From: Roseateles subflavus
Lineage (GTDB): Bacteria > Pseudomonadota > Gammaproteobacteria > Burkholderiales > Burkholderiaceae_C
Length of the DNA: 64,000 nucleotides
Assembly: GCF_030285365.1 (NCBI RefSeq)
Contig: NZ_JASVDS010000006.1
Coordinates: 1-64,000 of the forward strand
Direction of reading: 5' to 3'
In this document: positions 25,957 through 36,595 of the stretch, piece by piece
How the letters are laid out: every line of letters begins with the position of its first letter
How positions within the stretch are numbered: position 1 is the first letter of the stretch
Notes under the pieces: model-generated
Databases searched by the model: none
Seen by the model: the letters and a program-made list of their open reading frames with translations, nothing else
What the model was told of the DNA's origin: nothing
Position numbers and translations under genes: made by a program

Positions 25957-27219
25957 ATGCACCTTTCTGAACTGAAAGCGCTTCACGTTTCCGCCCTCAT
26001 CAAGATGGGCGAGGAGCTGGAGATCGACAACGTCGCCCGCATGCGCAAGCAGGAGCTGATGTTCGCGATCATGAAGAAGCGCGCCAAAGCCGGCGAGCAG
26101 GTCTTTGGCGACGGCGTCCTCGAAGTGCTGCCGGACGGCTTCGGCTTCCTGCGCTCGCCGGACACGAGCTATATGGCGTCCACGGACGACATCTACCTCT
26201 CCCCGAGCCAGATCCGCCGCTTCAACCTCCACACCGGCGACATGATCGAAGGCGAAGTGCGCGTCCCCAAGGACGGTGAACGCTACTTCGCGCTGGTCAA
26301 GGTCGACCGCGTGAACGGGCTCACCCCCGAGGAGAGCAAGCACAAGATCATGTTCGAGAACCTGACGCCCTTGTTCCCCAAGGAGCAGTTCAAGCTCGAG
26401 CGCGACATCAAGAGCGACGAGAACATCACCGGCCGCATCATCGACCTCATCGCCCCCATCGGCAAAGGCCAGCGCGCCCTGCTGGTGGCCCAGCCAAAGA
26501 CCGGCAAGACGATGATGATGCAGCAGCTGGCCCACGCCATCACGGCCAATCATCCGGAAGCTCACCTCATCGTGCTGCTGGTGGACGAGCGCCCCGAGGA
26601 AGTGACCGAAATGCTGCGCACCGTGCGCGGCGAGGTGATCTCCTCCACCTTCGACGAGCCCGCTGCCCGCCACGTGCAGGTCGCCGAAATGGTGATCGAG
26701 CGCGCCAAGCGCCTGGTGGAGCTCAAGAAGGACGTGGTGATCCTGCTGGACTCCATCACCCGCCTGGCCCGCGCCTACAACAACGTCCTGCCCTCCTCCG
26801 GCAAGGTGCTGACCGGCGGCGTGGACGCCAACGCCCTGCAGCGTCCCAAGCGCTTCTTCGGCGCGGCCCGCAATGTCGAGGAAGGCGGCTCGCTGACCAT
26901 CATCGGCACCGCGCTGATCGACACCGGTTCGCGCATGGACGAAGTGATCTACGAAGAGTTCAAGGGCACCGGCAACTGCGAAATCCATCTGGATCGCCGC
27001 ATGGCCGAGAAGCGCGTGTACCCCTCGATCCTGATCAACAAGTCCGGCACCCGCCGCGAAGAGATGCTGCTCAAGCCCGAGATCCTGCAAAAGAGCTGGA
27101 TCCTGCGCAAGCTCCTCTACAACATGGACGAGATCGAGGCGATGGAGTTCATCCTCGACAAGATGAAGGCCAGCAAGAACAACCACGACTTCTTCGACAT
27201 GATGCGAAGAGGCGGTTGA
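25957..27219 (+). CDS. rho: Transcription termination factor Rho
   Basis: 420 residues, hexameric RNA-dependent ATPase helicase. The N-terminal domain begins [20 protein letters not shown], aligning with E. coli Rho from its first residue, which fixes the start. The cold-shock RNA-binding domain spans about 48-120 ([19 protein letters not shown]). Walker A is QPKTGKT (about 180-186), Walker [17 protein letters not shown], and the Q-loop/R-loop region follows. Length and motifs are normal. Confidence 0.98.
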   Translation: MHLSELKALHVSALIKMGEELEIDNVARMRKQELMFAIMKKRAKAGEQVFGDGVLEVLPDGFGFLRSPDTSYMASTDDIYLSPSQIRRFNLHTGDMIEGEVRVPKDGERYFALVKVDRVNGLTPEESKHKIMFENLTPLFPKEQFKLERDIKSDENITGRIIDLIAPIGKGQRALLVAQPKTGKTMMMQQLAHAITANHPEAHLIVLLVDERPEEVTEMLRTVRGEVISSTFDEPAARHVQVAEMVIERAKRLVELKKDVVILLDSITRLARAYNNVLPSSGKVLTGGVDANALQRPKRFFGAARNVEEGGSLTIIGTALIDTGSRMDEVIYEEFKGTGNCEIHLDRRMAEKRVYPSILINKSGTRREEMLLKPEILQKSWILRKLLYNMDEIEAMEFILDKMKASKNNHDFFDMMRRGG

Positions 27220-27313
27220 GTCCGGACCGAGCGAGGTGCCTGTGCGCCTCGCAACGACGGACAACGGGCGGCTCCCGTGGCTCGGGAATCGCCTGGACCG
27301 TGCCCGAATCGAG

Positions 27314-27345
27314 CGCCGCCGCCCGCAATGGGTAGGCGGCGTTTT
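27314..27345 (+). terminator. Rho-independent terminator after rho
   Basis: CGCCGCC pairs with GGCGGCG and is followed by TTTT, about 95 bases beyond the rho stop. Confidence 0.72.
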
Positions 27346-27355
27346 CATTTGTGGC

Positions 27356-27361
27356 TATAAT
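27356..27361 (+). promoter_or_regulatory. -10 box for rpmE2
   Basis: A perfect TATAAT just after the rho terminator and about 84 bases before the L31 start. The matching -35 is poor, so the assignment rests on the -10 alone. Confidence 0.5.
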
Positions 27362-27444
27362 CAGCGTTTTTCCGCCGCCAGAAAGTGCGTCACATGGTGT
27401 GACGTGGCTCCCGGCACTGAAACAGCTACGGCGAGAGGTTTCCC

Positions 27445-27702
27445 ATGAAAGAAGGCATTCACCCCAACTACCGCGACGTGGTGTTCGTGGACCAGTCCAA
27501 CGGCTTCCAGTTCGTGACGCGTTCGACCGTCCAGACCAAGGAAACCATCACCGTCGACGGCAAGGAATTCCCGCTGGTCAAGCTGGAAACCACCAGCGAA
27601 TCGCACCCCTTCTACACCGGCACTCAGAAGAGCGTCGACAACCTGGGTGGTCGCGTCGAGAAGTTCCGCAACAAGTTCGCTCGCGTCGGCCTCAAGAAGT
27701 AA
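27445..27702 (+). CDS. rpmE2: 50S ribosomal protein L31, type B
   Basis: 85 residues beginning [20 protein letters not shown]. It lacks the zinc-binding cysteines of type A L31, and its length and [10 protein letters not shown] motif mark the zinc-independent type B. L31 bridges the ribosomal subunits. In some bacteria type B is the zinc-starvation copy under Zur; I see no clear Zur box upstream, and the single-gene unit with a good -10 suggests constitutive expression. Confidence 0.95.
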   Translation: MKEGIHPNYRDVVFVDQSNGFQFVTRSTVQTKETITVDGKEFPLVKLETTSESHPFYTGTQKSVDNLGGRVEKFRNKFARVGLKK

Positions 27703-27736
27703 GCCCCGCGGCCGCGCTCTTGCGTCGAGCCCCACG

Positions 27737-27763
27737 AAAAAGGCAGCCTCGGCTGCCTTTTTT
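27737..27763 (+). terminator. Rho-independent terminator after rpmE2
   Basis: AAAAAGGCAGCC-TC-GGCTGCCTTTTTT: a perfect stem with a 2-base gap and T6 tail, 35 bases after the stop. Confidence 0.9.
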
Positions 27764-27962
27764 CATGCCCGCGACCGGCGTGACCCGACCAGCGGCGCCT
27801 CTCTTGCCGACGGGACGATCCGCCGGCACCGAGCCCCCCGAGAAACTCCGGCCTTCACTGAGGACGGCCTCCGATCGGCCGCTGCTTCCACAGGCGCCGT
27901 GCATGCCCGGATTTGGGGCATGATGCGGCCTTCGGCCCCTCCTGAGCCCCCCTGCTGCCCGC

Positions 27963-29624
27963 GTGAACCAAGCCACCCCCGCCATCGTTGCCGAGCGCGG
28001 CGCCCAGCGTCTGCCCCGCCTGGCCCTGCTGCTGTTCTGCGCGGCGTATGTTCTGCCCGGCGTGTTCGGGCGCGATCCCTGGCGCAATGCCGACCTCACG
28101 GCCTACGGCTTCATGGCCAAGATCGCGGCAGGCCTCAGCCCCTGGCATCGGCCGGAGCTCGGTGGCATCACCACCGATGGCGGGCTGCTGCCCTACTGGG
28201 TCGGCGCCCTGTTCATCAAGTTGCTGCCGATGCTGGATCCCGCCCTGGCGGCCCGCATTCCCTTCGCGCTGATCCTGGTGAGCGTGATCGCCCTGGTCTG
28301 GTACAGCAGCTTCCACCTGGCCCGCACGGACGCCGCCCAGCCGGTGGCTTTCGCCTTCGGAGGCGAGGCCCAGGCGGTCGATTACGCCCGTGCGCTGGCG
28401 GACGGAGCGTTGCTGGGCCTCGTGGCATCGCTGGGCCTGCTGCTGCTCGGGCACGAGACGACGCCGGAGCTGCTGCAGCTCCTGGGCATGGCCCTGTTCG
28501 TCTACGGCATGGCCGCGGCCCCCTTCCGTCCGCTCAAGGCCCGGCTGGCGATCCTGCTGGCGCTGCCGGTGCTGGCGGCCTCGGCGGCGCCGGCGGTCGC
28601 CCTCCTGCTGGGCGTGGGCGGGGCGCTGATCTGCTGGCGTTCGGCCTACGAGCCTGTTCGCGCGAGCCTGCTCTGGGTACTGGCCTCGGCCGCGCTGTCG
28701 GCGCTGGTGGCCTGGGTGCTGGGCAGCTGGGCCTGGCGGGTGCAGGCCCTGCCGGGCGCCGAGTTCCCGCTGCGCGTGGGCACCCTGCTCCTGTGGTTCG
28801 CCTGGCCGGTCTGGCCGCTGGCGCTGTGGACACTCTGGCGCTGGCGCGCCTACCTGCAGCGACGCCATGTGAGCGTGCCGCTGCTGGCCGTGCTGGTGTC
28901 AGTGCTGAGCTCGCTGGCCATGGGGGGCTCGGACCGCGCCCTGATGCTCGGCCTGCCCGCCCTGGCCGTGCTCGCCAGCTTCGCGCTGCCGACCTTCAGC
29001 CGCAGCGTCAGCGCCATGCTCGACTGGTTCTCGATGTTCTTCTTCAGCACGATCGCGCTGTTCATCTGGGTCTACTACCTCTCGATGCAGACGGGCTGGC
29101 CCGCCCAGCCCCTGGCGAACGTGCGCAACCTGGCCAAGGGCTTCGAGCCCAGCTTCCACCCGATCGCCCTGCTGCTGGCCGTCCTCGGCACCGCGGCCTG
29201 GCTGGGTCTGCTGCGCTGGCGCACCGCGCGTCACCAGCATGCGCTGTGGAAGAGCATGGTGCTGCCCTCGGGCGGCGTGGCCCTCGCCTGGCTGCTGGCC
29301 ATGACGCTGTGGCTGCCCGTCCTGGACTACGCCCGCAGCCACCGCCCGCTCGTCGAGCGCCTGGCGCGCGTCATGCCCGCCGGCGCGGGCTGCATCGCGG
29401 CACCGGGTCAGGCCCTGTCGCTCGTGGCAGCGCTGGAGGTGCAGGGGCACTGGCCGGTCGATGCCCGCCATGGCGCCCAGCAGACCGCCTGCACGCTGCT
29501 GATCACACAGGCCGAAGACGGCACGCAGGAGTCCATCGGCACCGGCTGGACCCTGCTGGCCACGGTCAAGCGGCCCACGGACCGCAGCCAGTCCTACCGC
29601 CTCTACCAGCGCGCCCGGCCCTGA
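27963..29624 (+). CDS. Polytopic membrane protein, possible GT-C type glycosyltransferase
   Basis: 553 residues from a GTG start (MNQATPAIVAERGA when translated). About 11-12 hydrophobic segments spread across the protein place it in the inner membrane. The first loop, GVFGRDPWRNADLTAYGFMAK, resembles the acidic periplasmic loop of ArnT/PMT-type lipid-linked sugar transferases, and the C-terminal third has a soluble periplasmic-looking domain (about 450-550). There is no clear match to a characterised enzyme, so the activity is unproven. No ribosome site is obvious before the GTG. It converges with phoR. Confidence 0.6.
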   Translation: MNQATPAIVAERGAQRLPRLALLLFCAAYVLPGVFGRDPWRNADLTAYGFMAKIAAGLSPWHRPELGGITTDGGLLPYWVGALFIKLLPMLDPALAARIPFALILVSVIALVWYSSFHLARTDAAQPVAFAFGGEAQAVDYARALADGALLGLVASLGLLLLGHETTPELLQLLGMALFVYGMAAAPFRPLKARLAILLALPVLAASAAPAVALLLGVGGALICWRSAYEPVRASLLWVLASAALSALVAWVLGSWAWRVQALPGAEFPLRVGTLLLWFAWPVWPLALWTLWRWRAYLQRRHVSVPLLAVLVSVLSSLAMGGSDRALMLGLPALAVLASFALPTFSRSVSAMLDWFSMFFFSTIALFIWVYYLSMQTGWPAQPLANVRNLAKGFEPSFHPIALLLAVLGTAAWLGLLRWRTARHQHALWKSMVLPSGGVALAWLLAMTLWLPVLDYARSHRPLVERLARVMPAGAGCIAAPGQALSLVAALEVQGHWPVDARHGAQQTACTLLITQAEDGTQESIGTGWTLLATVKRPTDRSQSYRLYQRARP

Positions 29625-29637
29625 GGCCGCGGGGTGA

Positions 29638-30996
29638 CTACAGGGTGCTCTCGGGCACCCGGGCGGCCTCGACGCCCAAGGCCTCGACGCTGCGCACCCG
29701 CGCGGCCGGCATCGCCAGCCGGAAGCGGGAGCCCTTGCCTACCTCGCTGTCGATCTTCAGCTCGCCGCCATGGCGCTGTGCCACATGCTTGACGATGGAC
29801 AGCCCCAGGCCCGTGCCACCGGTGTCGCGGCTGCGGCTGCCATCCACTCGGTAGAAGCGCTCGGTGAGCCGCGGCAGATGCTCGCGGGCGATGCCCTGGC
29901 CGGTGTCGCTGACCAGGATCTCACCGGATCCGTCCGGCAGCAGCGCAAAGCTGAGTTCGATGCGCCCGCCGTCAGGTGTGTAGCGCACGGCGTTGTTGGC
30001 AAGATTGGCGACGGCACTGAGCAGCTCCGCCTCCACCCCGGCCAGCTCGGCCGCCGGCCCGCTGTGCAGCACCAGCTCGTGGCGGCCGTTGGAAAGCGCG
30101 GACGCATCGTTGAGCACGCGCTGCAGCAGTGACTGCGCTCCCACCCAGCGGTCGGCATTCGGACGCGGGCTGCCCTCCAGCTGCGCCAGCGTGAGCAGGT
30201 CGCTCACCAGCGCCTGCATGCGCTGGGTCTGCTGCGTCATCAGGCTGAGCACGCGCTTGCGCTCCGGCTCCGTCAGCGGGAGTGAGGCCATGGTCTCGAT
30301 GAAGCCGGCCAGCACCGTGAGCGGTGTGCGGATCTCATGGGAGACATTGGCCACGAAGTCCCGGCGCATGGTCTCGGCGCGCTCGCGCTCGGTGATGTCC
30401 TGCGTCAGCACGAGGCGCATGCCATCGCCATAGGCCCGCACCACGACGGCCAGCGTGAGCCGCCCCCGCACATGCGAGAGCACCAGCGGCTGCTGGTAGT
30501 CCCCCGACTGCAGCAGCGCCACAAAGGCGGGGAAACGCACGAGGTTGGTCACGCGCTGGTCGCGATCGCGCTGCGGGTCCAGCGAGAAGTGATCCGCCGC
30601 CACGCGGTTGCACCAGCGGATGTGGTCGTCGGCATCGAGCATCAGCACGCCGTTGGGCGAGGCCTCGATGGCGGAGAGGAACTGCAGCAGCTCCTGCCGC
30701 TCGCGCTCGATGGCACGGTCACGGTCGCGCACGGCGCGCTCCACGCGATACGCCAGCTCGCCCCACAGCCCGCGGTCGCGCGGTGCGGCGCCTGCGAGCG
30801 CACCGCGCAGCCATTGCATCAGCCGATGAGCCCGCAGCGAATCCACCGTGAACAGGGCCGCCACGCCGATCAGCGACCCGAGCAGCGGTGGCAGCCACGG
30901 CCACTGCGGCCACCAGCCGCCGATCCACCAGGCCAGCCCGGCGCCCAGCAGCACGGCCAGCGCCGCCAGCACGGCACGGGGCAGCATCCAGGTCAT
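29638..30996 (-). CDS. phoR: Phosphate regulon sensor histidine kinase PhoR
   Basis: 452 residues from MTWMLPRAVLAALAV, whose ATG overlaps the phoB stop by four bases. Two N-terminal membrane helices without a large periplasmic domain are followed by a PAS domain (about 90-190; SAIEASPNGVLMLDADDHIRW), the HisKA dimerisation helix with the phospho-accepting histidine in NVSHEIRTPLTVL, and an ATPase domain with NLANNAVRYTPDGG, DTGQGI and GLGLSIVKHV. It senses phosphate supply through PstSCAB and PhoU rather than directly, and phosphorylates PhoB. Confidence 0.95.
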   Translation of the reverse strand: MTWMLPRAVLAALAVLLGAGLAWWIGGWWPQWPWLPPLLGSLIGVAALFTVDSLRAHRLMQWLRGALAGAAPRDRGLWGELAYRVERAVRDRDRAIERERQELLQFLSAIEASPNGVLMLDADDHIRWCNRVAADHFSLDPQRDRDQRVTNLVRFPAFVALLQSGDYQQPLVLSHVRGRLTLAVVVRAYGDGMRLVLTQDITERERAETMRRDFVANVSHEIRTPLTVLAGFIETMASLPLTEPERKRVLSLMTQQTQRMQALVSDLLTLAQLEGSPRPNADRWVGAQSLLQRVLNDASALSNGRHELVLHSGPAAELAGVEAELLSAVANLANNAVRYTPDGGRIELSFALLPDGSGEILVSDTGQGIAREHLPRLTERFYRVDGSRSRDTGGTGLGLSIVKHVAQRHGGELKIDSEVGKGSRFRLAMPAARVRSVEALGVEAARVPESTL

Positions 30997-31703
30997 GTCA
31001 GCGATGCAGAGGCCACCGCCACCTGCTGGGTCAGCCGGTATCCCGCGCCCCGCACCGTCTCGATCATGCGCTGGCACTGCACCTTCTCGAGGGCCTCGCG
31101 CAGGCGCTTGACGTGCACGTCCACGGTACGCTCCTCGATGAAGACGTGATCGCCCCAGACGCGGTCCAGCAGCTGCGAGCGGCTGTGCACGCGCTCGGGG
31201 TGCGTCATGAAGAAGTGCAGCAGGCGGAATTCCGTCGGGCCCAGCTTCACCTCCACGCCCTCGCGGCTCACGCGGCGGGTGCCGGGATCAAGGCTCAGCG
31301 CGCCCACCTCGACCACCGAGTCCAGCGCCTCGGGCGCCTTGCGGCGCAGCACCGCGCGGATGCGGGCCAGGAGCTCGTTGGTGGAGAAGGGCTTGGTGAG
31401 GTAGTCATCGGCGCCGGCATCGAGGCCGGAGACCTTGTCGCTCTCCTCCGCGCGTGCCGTCAGCATGATGATCGGCAGTTCCTTTGTGCGGGCGGCCGAA
31501 CGCCACTGGCGGGCGAGGCCGAGGCCGGACTGCCCCGGCAGCATCCAGTCCAGCACGACGAGGTCGGGCAGGACGCGGTCGACCTCGAGCTGCGCCTGAT
31601 CGGCACTGCCCGCCAGGGTCACCTCGAAGCCCGCATGACGCAGGTTGATGGAAATCAGTTCGGCGATCGCGCCTTCGTCCTCGACGACAAGAATGCGGCT
31701 CAT
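30993..31703 (-). CDS. phoB: Phosphate regulon response regulator PhoB
   Basis: 236 residues from MSRILVVEDEGAIAELIS. A receiver domain (about 1-120) with the phospho-acceptor aspartate in LVVLDWMLPGQSGLGL and lysine in DYLTKPFST, then a winged-helix DNA-binding domain (about 135-232; LLHFFMTHPERVHSRSQLLD, then VDVHVKRLREALE). It binds Pho boxes, of which a set lies upstream of pstS. The gene sits between phoU and phoR with tight spacing, so it is part of the same transcription unit. Confidence 0.96.
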   Translation of the reverse strand: MSRILVVEDEGAIAELISINLRHAGFEVTLAGSADQAQLEVDRVLPDLVVLDWMLPGQSGLGLARQWRSAARTKELPIIMLTARAEESDKVSGLDAGADDYLTKPFSTNELLARIRAVLRRKAPEALDSVVEVGALSLDPGTRRVSREGVEVKLGPTEFRLLHFFMTHPERVHSRSQLLDRVWGDHVFIEERTVDVHVKRLREALEKVQCQRMIETVRGAGYRLTQQVAVASASLT

Positions 31704-31725
31704 GTTTCGTGCTCCGTCGATGGGG

Positions 31726-32436
31726 TCAGGGCTTGACCATGGTGGCCACGGCATCCGGCGTGTTGTGGCGCACGTCGGTCCCCTTCACCACGTAGATGAT
31801 CACTTCGGCGAGATTCTTGGCGTGGTCGCCCACGCGCTCGATGGCCTTGGCCACGAAGATGAGGTCGATGCTGGCCGAGATGGTGCGCGGGTCTTCCATC
31901 ATGTAGGTGATCAGCTTGCGCATCAGGCCGTCGAACTCCTTGTCGATGGCGTCATCCTGCTTCAACACTTCCAGGGCACGATCCACATCCAGACGCGCAA
32001 ATGCGTCCAGCGCCTTGCGCAGCTGGGCCGTGGCGAGCTCGGCCTCGAAGCTCAGGTCGGACATCGGCAGGCGCAGGCGGCTGGACACGCCTTCGTTCAT
32101 GAGGCGCTGCACGGTGCGCGCCACACGGGCCGCCTCGTCGCCCACGCGCTCGAGGTTGGCGATGGTCTTGGAGACGGCGATCAGCAGGCGCAGGTCCCGT
32201 GCCGTGGGTTGGCGCCGCGCGATGATGCTCGAGAGGTCGCGGTCGATCTCGACCTCCATCGCGTTCACGCGCTCCTCGGTCTTCAGCACCGTGGCGGCGA
32301 GCTCCGCGCTGAAATTGATCAGGGCCTCGACCGACTGCGCCACCTGCGCCTCGACCAGGCCACCCATTTCCAGCACGCGGGTCGAAATGCCGCTCAGCTC
32401 GGCATCGAACTGGGTGGAGAGATGCTTGTCACTCAT
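31726..32436 (-). CDS. phoU: Phosphate signalling complex protein PhoU
   Basis: 236 residues, all alpha, with the paired PhoU repeats that each bind metal through acidic motifs (ERVGDEAARVARTV and ERVGDHAKNLAEVIIYVVKG). PhoU links the PstSCAB transporter to PhoR and holds down signalling when phosphate is ample. It lies between pstB and phoB on the same strand, about 98 bases after pstB, an arrangement usual in Burkholderiales. Confidence 0.96.
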   Translation of the reverse strand: MSDKHLSTQFDAELSGISTRVLEMGGLVEAQVAQSVEALINFSAELAATVLKTEERVNAMEVEIDRDLSSIIARRQPTARDLRLLIAVSKTIANLERVGDEAARVARTVQRLMNEGVSSRLRLPMSDLSFEAELATAQLRKALDAFARLDVDRALEVLKQDDAIDKEFDGLMRKLITYMMEDPRTISASIDLIFVAKAIERVGDHAKNLAEVIIYVVKGTDVRHNTPDAVATMVKP

Positions 32437-32534
32437 TCTTTTGCTCCTTGCGGAGACCCCCGCTCAGCCGGGCGGCCTCCATTGATTTCCCCGGCGCGGG
32501 CCCGGCCCGTTCCGGCACATCCTCCGGGGCGGCC

Positions 32535-33320
<786 letters not shown>

Positions 33321-33332
33321 GACTCTCTCGCT

Positions 33333-34208
33333 TCAGTGCTTTTTCTTGAACAGGACGCGCGCCAGGATGTTCAGCGCGAGGACGCCCATGGTGATGAGGA
33401 AGACGCCCGCCCACGCCAGCTTCTGCCAGTTCTCGTAGGGGCTCATGGCGAACTTGAAGATGGTGACCGGCAGGCTGGCCATCGGCTCGCCGAGGGACGA
33501 GGTCCAGAACTGGTTGGACAGGGCCGTGAACAGCAGCGGCGCGGTCTCGCCCGAAATGCGGGCCAGGGCCAGCAGCACGCCGGTGATGACGCCGGCACGG
33601 GCCGACTTGAGCGTCACCGACAGGATGACCTTCCACTTCGGCGTGCCGAGCGCATAGGCCGCCTCACGCAGCGCGTTGGGCACCAGGCTCAGCATGTTCT
33701 CGGTTGTGCGGATCACCACCGGGATCACGATCAGGGCCAGGGCCAGCACGCCGGCCAGGCCCGAGAAGGTCTTCATGCGCGACACGACCACCGCATAGAC
33801 GAACAGGCCGATGACGATGGACGGCGCGGACAGCAGGATGTCGTTGATGAAGCGCACGGCGGAGCCCAGGCGGGTCTTCTGGCCGTACTCGGCCAGGTAG
33901 ACGCCCGCCATGATGCCGATGGGCGTGCCCAGCAGCGTGGCCAGGCCCACCATGGTGATGGAGCCGAAGATGGCGTTGGCCAGGCCGCCGACCTCCGCCT
34001 GCGGCGGCGGCGTCATCTCGGTGAAGGTGGCCCAGTTGAGGCCGTCGATGCCGAGGCGCACGGTCTCGAACAGGATCCAGATCAGCCAGAAGACCCCAAA
34101 GGCCATGGCCGCGAGGGACAGGGTCAGGGCGATGGCATTGGTGCGCTTGCGGCGCGCGTGGTGGCGCAGGCGCTTGGAGTCCATCGACGGGGCGACGGTG
34201 GTGTTCAT
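33333..34208 (-). CDS. pstA: Phosphate ABC transporter permease PstA
   Basis: 291 residues with six membrane helices and the [20 protein letters not shown] coupling segment that contacts PstB. It forms the membrane channel with PstC. The ATG overlaps the pstC stop by four bases (34205-34208), so the genes are translationally coupled. Confidence 0.96.
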   Translation of the reverse strand: MNTTVAPSMDSKRLRHHARRKRTNAIALTLSLAAMAFGVFWLIWILFETVRLGIDGLNWATFTEMTPPPQAEVGGLANAIFGSITMVGLATLLGTPIGIMAGVYLAEYGQKTRLGSAVRFINDILLSAPSIVIGLFVYAVVVSRMKTFSGLAGVLALALIVIPVVIRTTENMLSLVPNALREAAYALGTPKWKVILSVTLKSARAGVITGVLLALARISGETAPLLFTALSNQFWTSSLGEPMASLPVTIFKFAMSPYENWQKLAWAGVFLITMGVLALNILARVLFKKKH

Positions 34209-35236
34209 GCGCGGGCTCCTTCGCTCTTCTTCAGGCGGCTCAGCAGGATCTTCGAGAAGCTCAGCACCACGAAGGTGATGAAGAACAGCACGAGGCCCAG
34301 GTAGATCAGCGAGGCCTGGTGCAGGCCCTCGCCGGCTTCGGCGAACTCGTTGGCCAGGGCCGAGGTGATGCTGTTGGCGGCCTCAAAGATGGAGGGCGAG
34401 TTCAGCTGGTTCATGTTGCCGATCACGAAGGTGACGGCCATGGTCTCGCCCAGGGCACGGCCCAGGCCCAGCATGACGCCGCCGACGACACCGGTCTTGG
34501 TGAAGGGCAGCACGACCTTCCACACCACTTCCCAGGTCGTGGCGCCGAGGCCGTAGGCGGATTCCTTCAGCATCGGGGGCGTGACCTCGAAGACGTCGCG
34601 CATGACCGAGGCGATGAAGGGAATGATCATGATGGCCAGGATGATGCCGGCCGACAGGATGCCGATGCCCACGGGCGGGCCGGTGAACAGCGCCCCGATG
34701 TAAGGGACGCCGTCGAACAACTTCTGCAGCGGCTGCTGCACGAAGGTCGAGAGGATCGGGCCGAAGACCAACAGGCCCCACATGCCGTACACGATGGACG
34801 GCACCGCGGCCAGCAGCTCCACCGCGATGCCCAGCGGGCCACGCAGCCAGCTGGGGGACAGCTCGGTGAGGAAGATCGCGATGCCGAAGCTCACCGGCAC
34901 GGCGATCAGCAGCGCGATGAACGAGGTCATCAGCGTGCCGTAGATCATCACGAGACCGCCGAACTTCTCCTGCACGGGGTCCCAGTCCTTGCTGACCAGG
35001 AAGCCGAGGCCGAACTCCCGGATGGCGGGCATCGCGCCCAGCAGCAGGGACAGCAGGATGCCGGCCAGCAGCGCCAGCGTCAGCCAGGCGGCGCCCTGCG
35101 CGAGGCCGGCGAAGAGCGCGTCGGCCCAGGGCAGCGTGCGGCGGCGCTCGGGCGGCTGGCCCTGCGGCAGCACCTTCTTGCGCGCGCGGTCCGCGTCGTT
35201 GGAGTCGGTCATAGGGGGTGTCAGTACGGCGGCCAT
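34205..35236 (-). CDS. pstC: Phosphate ABC transporter permease PstC
   Basis: 343 residues from [20 protein letters not shown] eight codons later is an alternative. A ~45-residue soluble N-terminus precedes six or seven membrane helices, with the coupling segment [20 protein letters not shown]. It pairs with PstA in the high-affinity phosphate importer. About 118 bases, including a stable hairpin, separate it from pstS. Confidence 0.95.
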   Translation of the reverse strand: MAAVLTPPMTDSNDADRARKKVLPQGQPPERRRTLPWADALFAGLAQGAAWLTLALLAGILLSLLLGAMPAIREFGLGFLVSKDWDPVQEKFGGLVMIYGTLMTSFIALLIAVPVSFGIAIFLTELSPSWLRGPLGIAVELLAAVPSIVYGMWGLLVFGPILSTFVQQPLQKLFDGVPYIGALFTGPPVGIGILSAGIILAIMIIPFIASVMRDVFEVTPPMLKESAYGLGATTWEVVWKVVLPFTKTGVVGGVMLGLGRALGETMAVTFVIGNMNQLNSPSIFEAANSITSALANEFAEAGEGLHQASLIYLGLVLFFITFVVLSFSKILLSRLKKSEGARA

Positions 35237-35293
35237 GGAATCCTCCACGATACGGTGCTTTGGGCAGCTCAGGCGCATTCAGTTGATGAACAG

Positions 35294-35326
35294 ATGCCCC
35301 GGCGCCAGGATGCAGCGTCGGGGCAT
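35294..35326 (-). other. Intercistronic hairpin between pstS and pstC
   Basis: ATGCCCCG and CGGGGCAT form an 8-bp stem with no U-run. Such a structure after pstS could stabilise the abundant binding-protein message or reduce read-through into pstC; the role is inferred. Confidence 0.55.
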
Positions 35327-35354
35327 GGGTCGCATGGCTGCTCTTCTTGAGTGC

Positions 35355-36395
35355 TTACTTGAGGCTGATCGACTTGCCGGCAGCGTCCTTGATCTGGTCG
35401 GCCCACTGCTTGCGGATCAGGTCCTTGACGGAGGTGGGCAGCGGCACGTAGTCGAGGTCGTCGGCCATCTTGTCGCCCTGGTTGTAGGCCCAGTCGAAGA
35501 ACTTCAGGCTGGCGGCGGCCGCGGCGGGCTTGTCCTGCACCTTGTGCATCAGGATGAAGGTGGCGCCGGTGATCGGCCAGCTGTCCTTGCCGGCCTGCTC
35601 GGTCAGCACCTGGTAGAAGCTCTTGTTCCACTCGGCACCGGCGGCGGCGGCCTTGAAGGCGTCATCGCTCGGCGAGACATAGGCACCGGCGGCGTTCTTC
35701 AGCTGCACGAAGGCCATCTTGTTCTGCTTGGCGTAGGCGTACTCCACATAGCCGATGGAGTTGGGCAGGCGCATCACGAAGGCCGACACGCCCTCGTTGC
35801 CCTTGCCACCGGTGCCCGTCGGCCAGTTCACGGCCGTGCCCTCGCCCACCTTGCTCTTCCACTCGGCGTTGACCTTGGAGAGGTAGTTGGTGAACAGGAA
35901 GCTGGTGCCGGAGCCGTCGGCGCGGCGCACCGGGGCGATGGTGGCGTCAGGCAGGGCCACGCCGGGGTTCAGCGCGGCGATGGCGGCATCGTTCCACTTG
36001 CTGATCTTGCCGAGGTAGATGTCACCCAGCACGGCGCCGGTGAGCTTCAGCTGGCCGGCGGCCACGCCCTTGATGTTGACCACGGGCACCACGCCACCGA
36101 TGACGGTGGGGAACTGCACCAGGCCGTCCTTGGCCAGCTCGTCGTCCTTCAGCGGCGCATCGGAGGCACCGAAGTCGACCGTCTTGGCCTTGATCTGGCG
36201 GATGCCTGCACCGGAACCCACCGACTGGTAGTTGATGCGGGCGCCATTGGCCTTGTGATAGGCGTCGGCCCACTTGGCGTAGATGGGCGCCGGGAAGGAG
36301 GCGCCGGCGCCGGTGACATCCTGTGCCTGAGCCAGGCCGCAGGCGGCGGCGAATGCAGTCATCAGGAGGCCGGTGCGGATCAGCTTGTTCGTCAT
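35355..36395 (-). CDS. pstS: Phosphate ABC transporter substrate-binding protein PstS
   Basis: 346 residues from [15 protein letters not shown]. Signal peptide with cleavage after AQA (about residue 24); the mature protein begins [18 protein letters not shown], the classical phosphate-binding loop start. Other phosphate contacts are in [12 protein letters not shown] and the [13 protein letters not shown] region. It is periplasmic and feeds PstCAB. AGGA lies upstream of the ATG. Pho-box repeats stand about 48-75 bases upstream, consistent with induction by PhoB under phosphate limitation. Confidence 0.97.
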   Translation of the reverse strand: MTNKLIRTGLLMTAFAAACGLAQAQDVTGAGASFPAPIYAKWADAYHKANGARINYQSVGSGAGIRQIKAKTVDFGASDAPLKDDELAKDGLVQFPTVIGGVVPVVNIKGVAAGQLKLTGAVLGDIYLGKISKWNDAAIAALNPGVALPDATIAPVRRADGSGTSFLFTNYLSKVNAEWKSKVGEGTAVNWPTGTGGKGNEGVSAFVMRLPNSIGYVEYAYAKQNKMAFVQLKNAAGAYVSPSDDAFKAAAAGAEWNKSFYQVLTEQAGKDSWPITGATFILMHKVQDKPAAAAASLKFFDWAYNQGDKMADDLDYVPLPTSVKDLIRKQWADQIKDAAGKSISLK

Positions 36396-36436
36396 GTCAG
36401 TCCTATCGCGTTTCGGGTTGTTGAGCGATGAACGGA

Positions 36437-36471
36437 ATGCTATGACCAGTCTGTGACGGGTGCGTGACACA
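36437..36471 (-). promoter_or_regulatory. Pho box and -10 of pstS
   Basis: On the minus strand GTCAC, GTCAC and GTCAT recur at an exact 11-base pitch (36465-36468, 36454-36457, 36443-36446), the hallmark of PhoB boxes. TAGCAT (36437-36442) follows as a -10. A fourth GTCA lies slightly off pitch further upstream (36474-36477). Confidence 0.82.
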
Positions 36472-36514
36472 CATGACAAGCGGTGTCGCCCCTGCTGGAC
36501 GGGTCCACCGAATT

Positions 36515-36540
36515 GTCATGCGGCGTTCACGGGATTGTCA
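36515..36540 (+). promoter_or_regulatory. Pho box facing the FAS1 lipoprotein gene
   Basis: On the plus strand GTCAT, TTCAC and GTCAC recur at an exact 11-base pitch (starting 36515, 36526, 36537). This is a second set of PhoB-type repeats, oriented toward the gene at 36596. A weak -10 candidate, TACGCT, lies at 36552-36557. Confidence 0.7.
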
Positions 36541-36595
36541 CGCGGTCTGCCTACGCTGCCGGCATCGCTCACAACCGCCACGCGGAGACCCCGAC

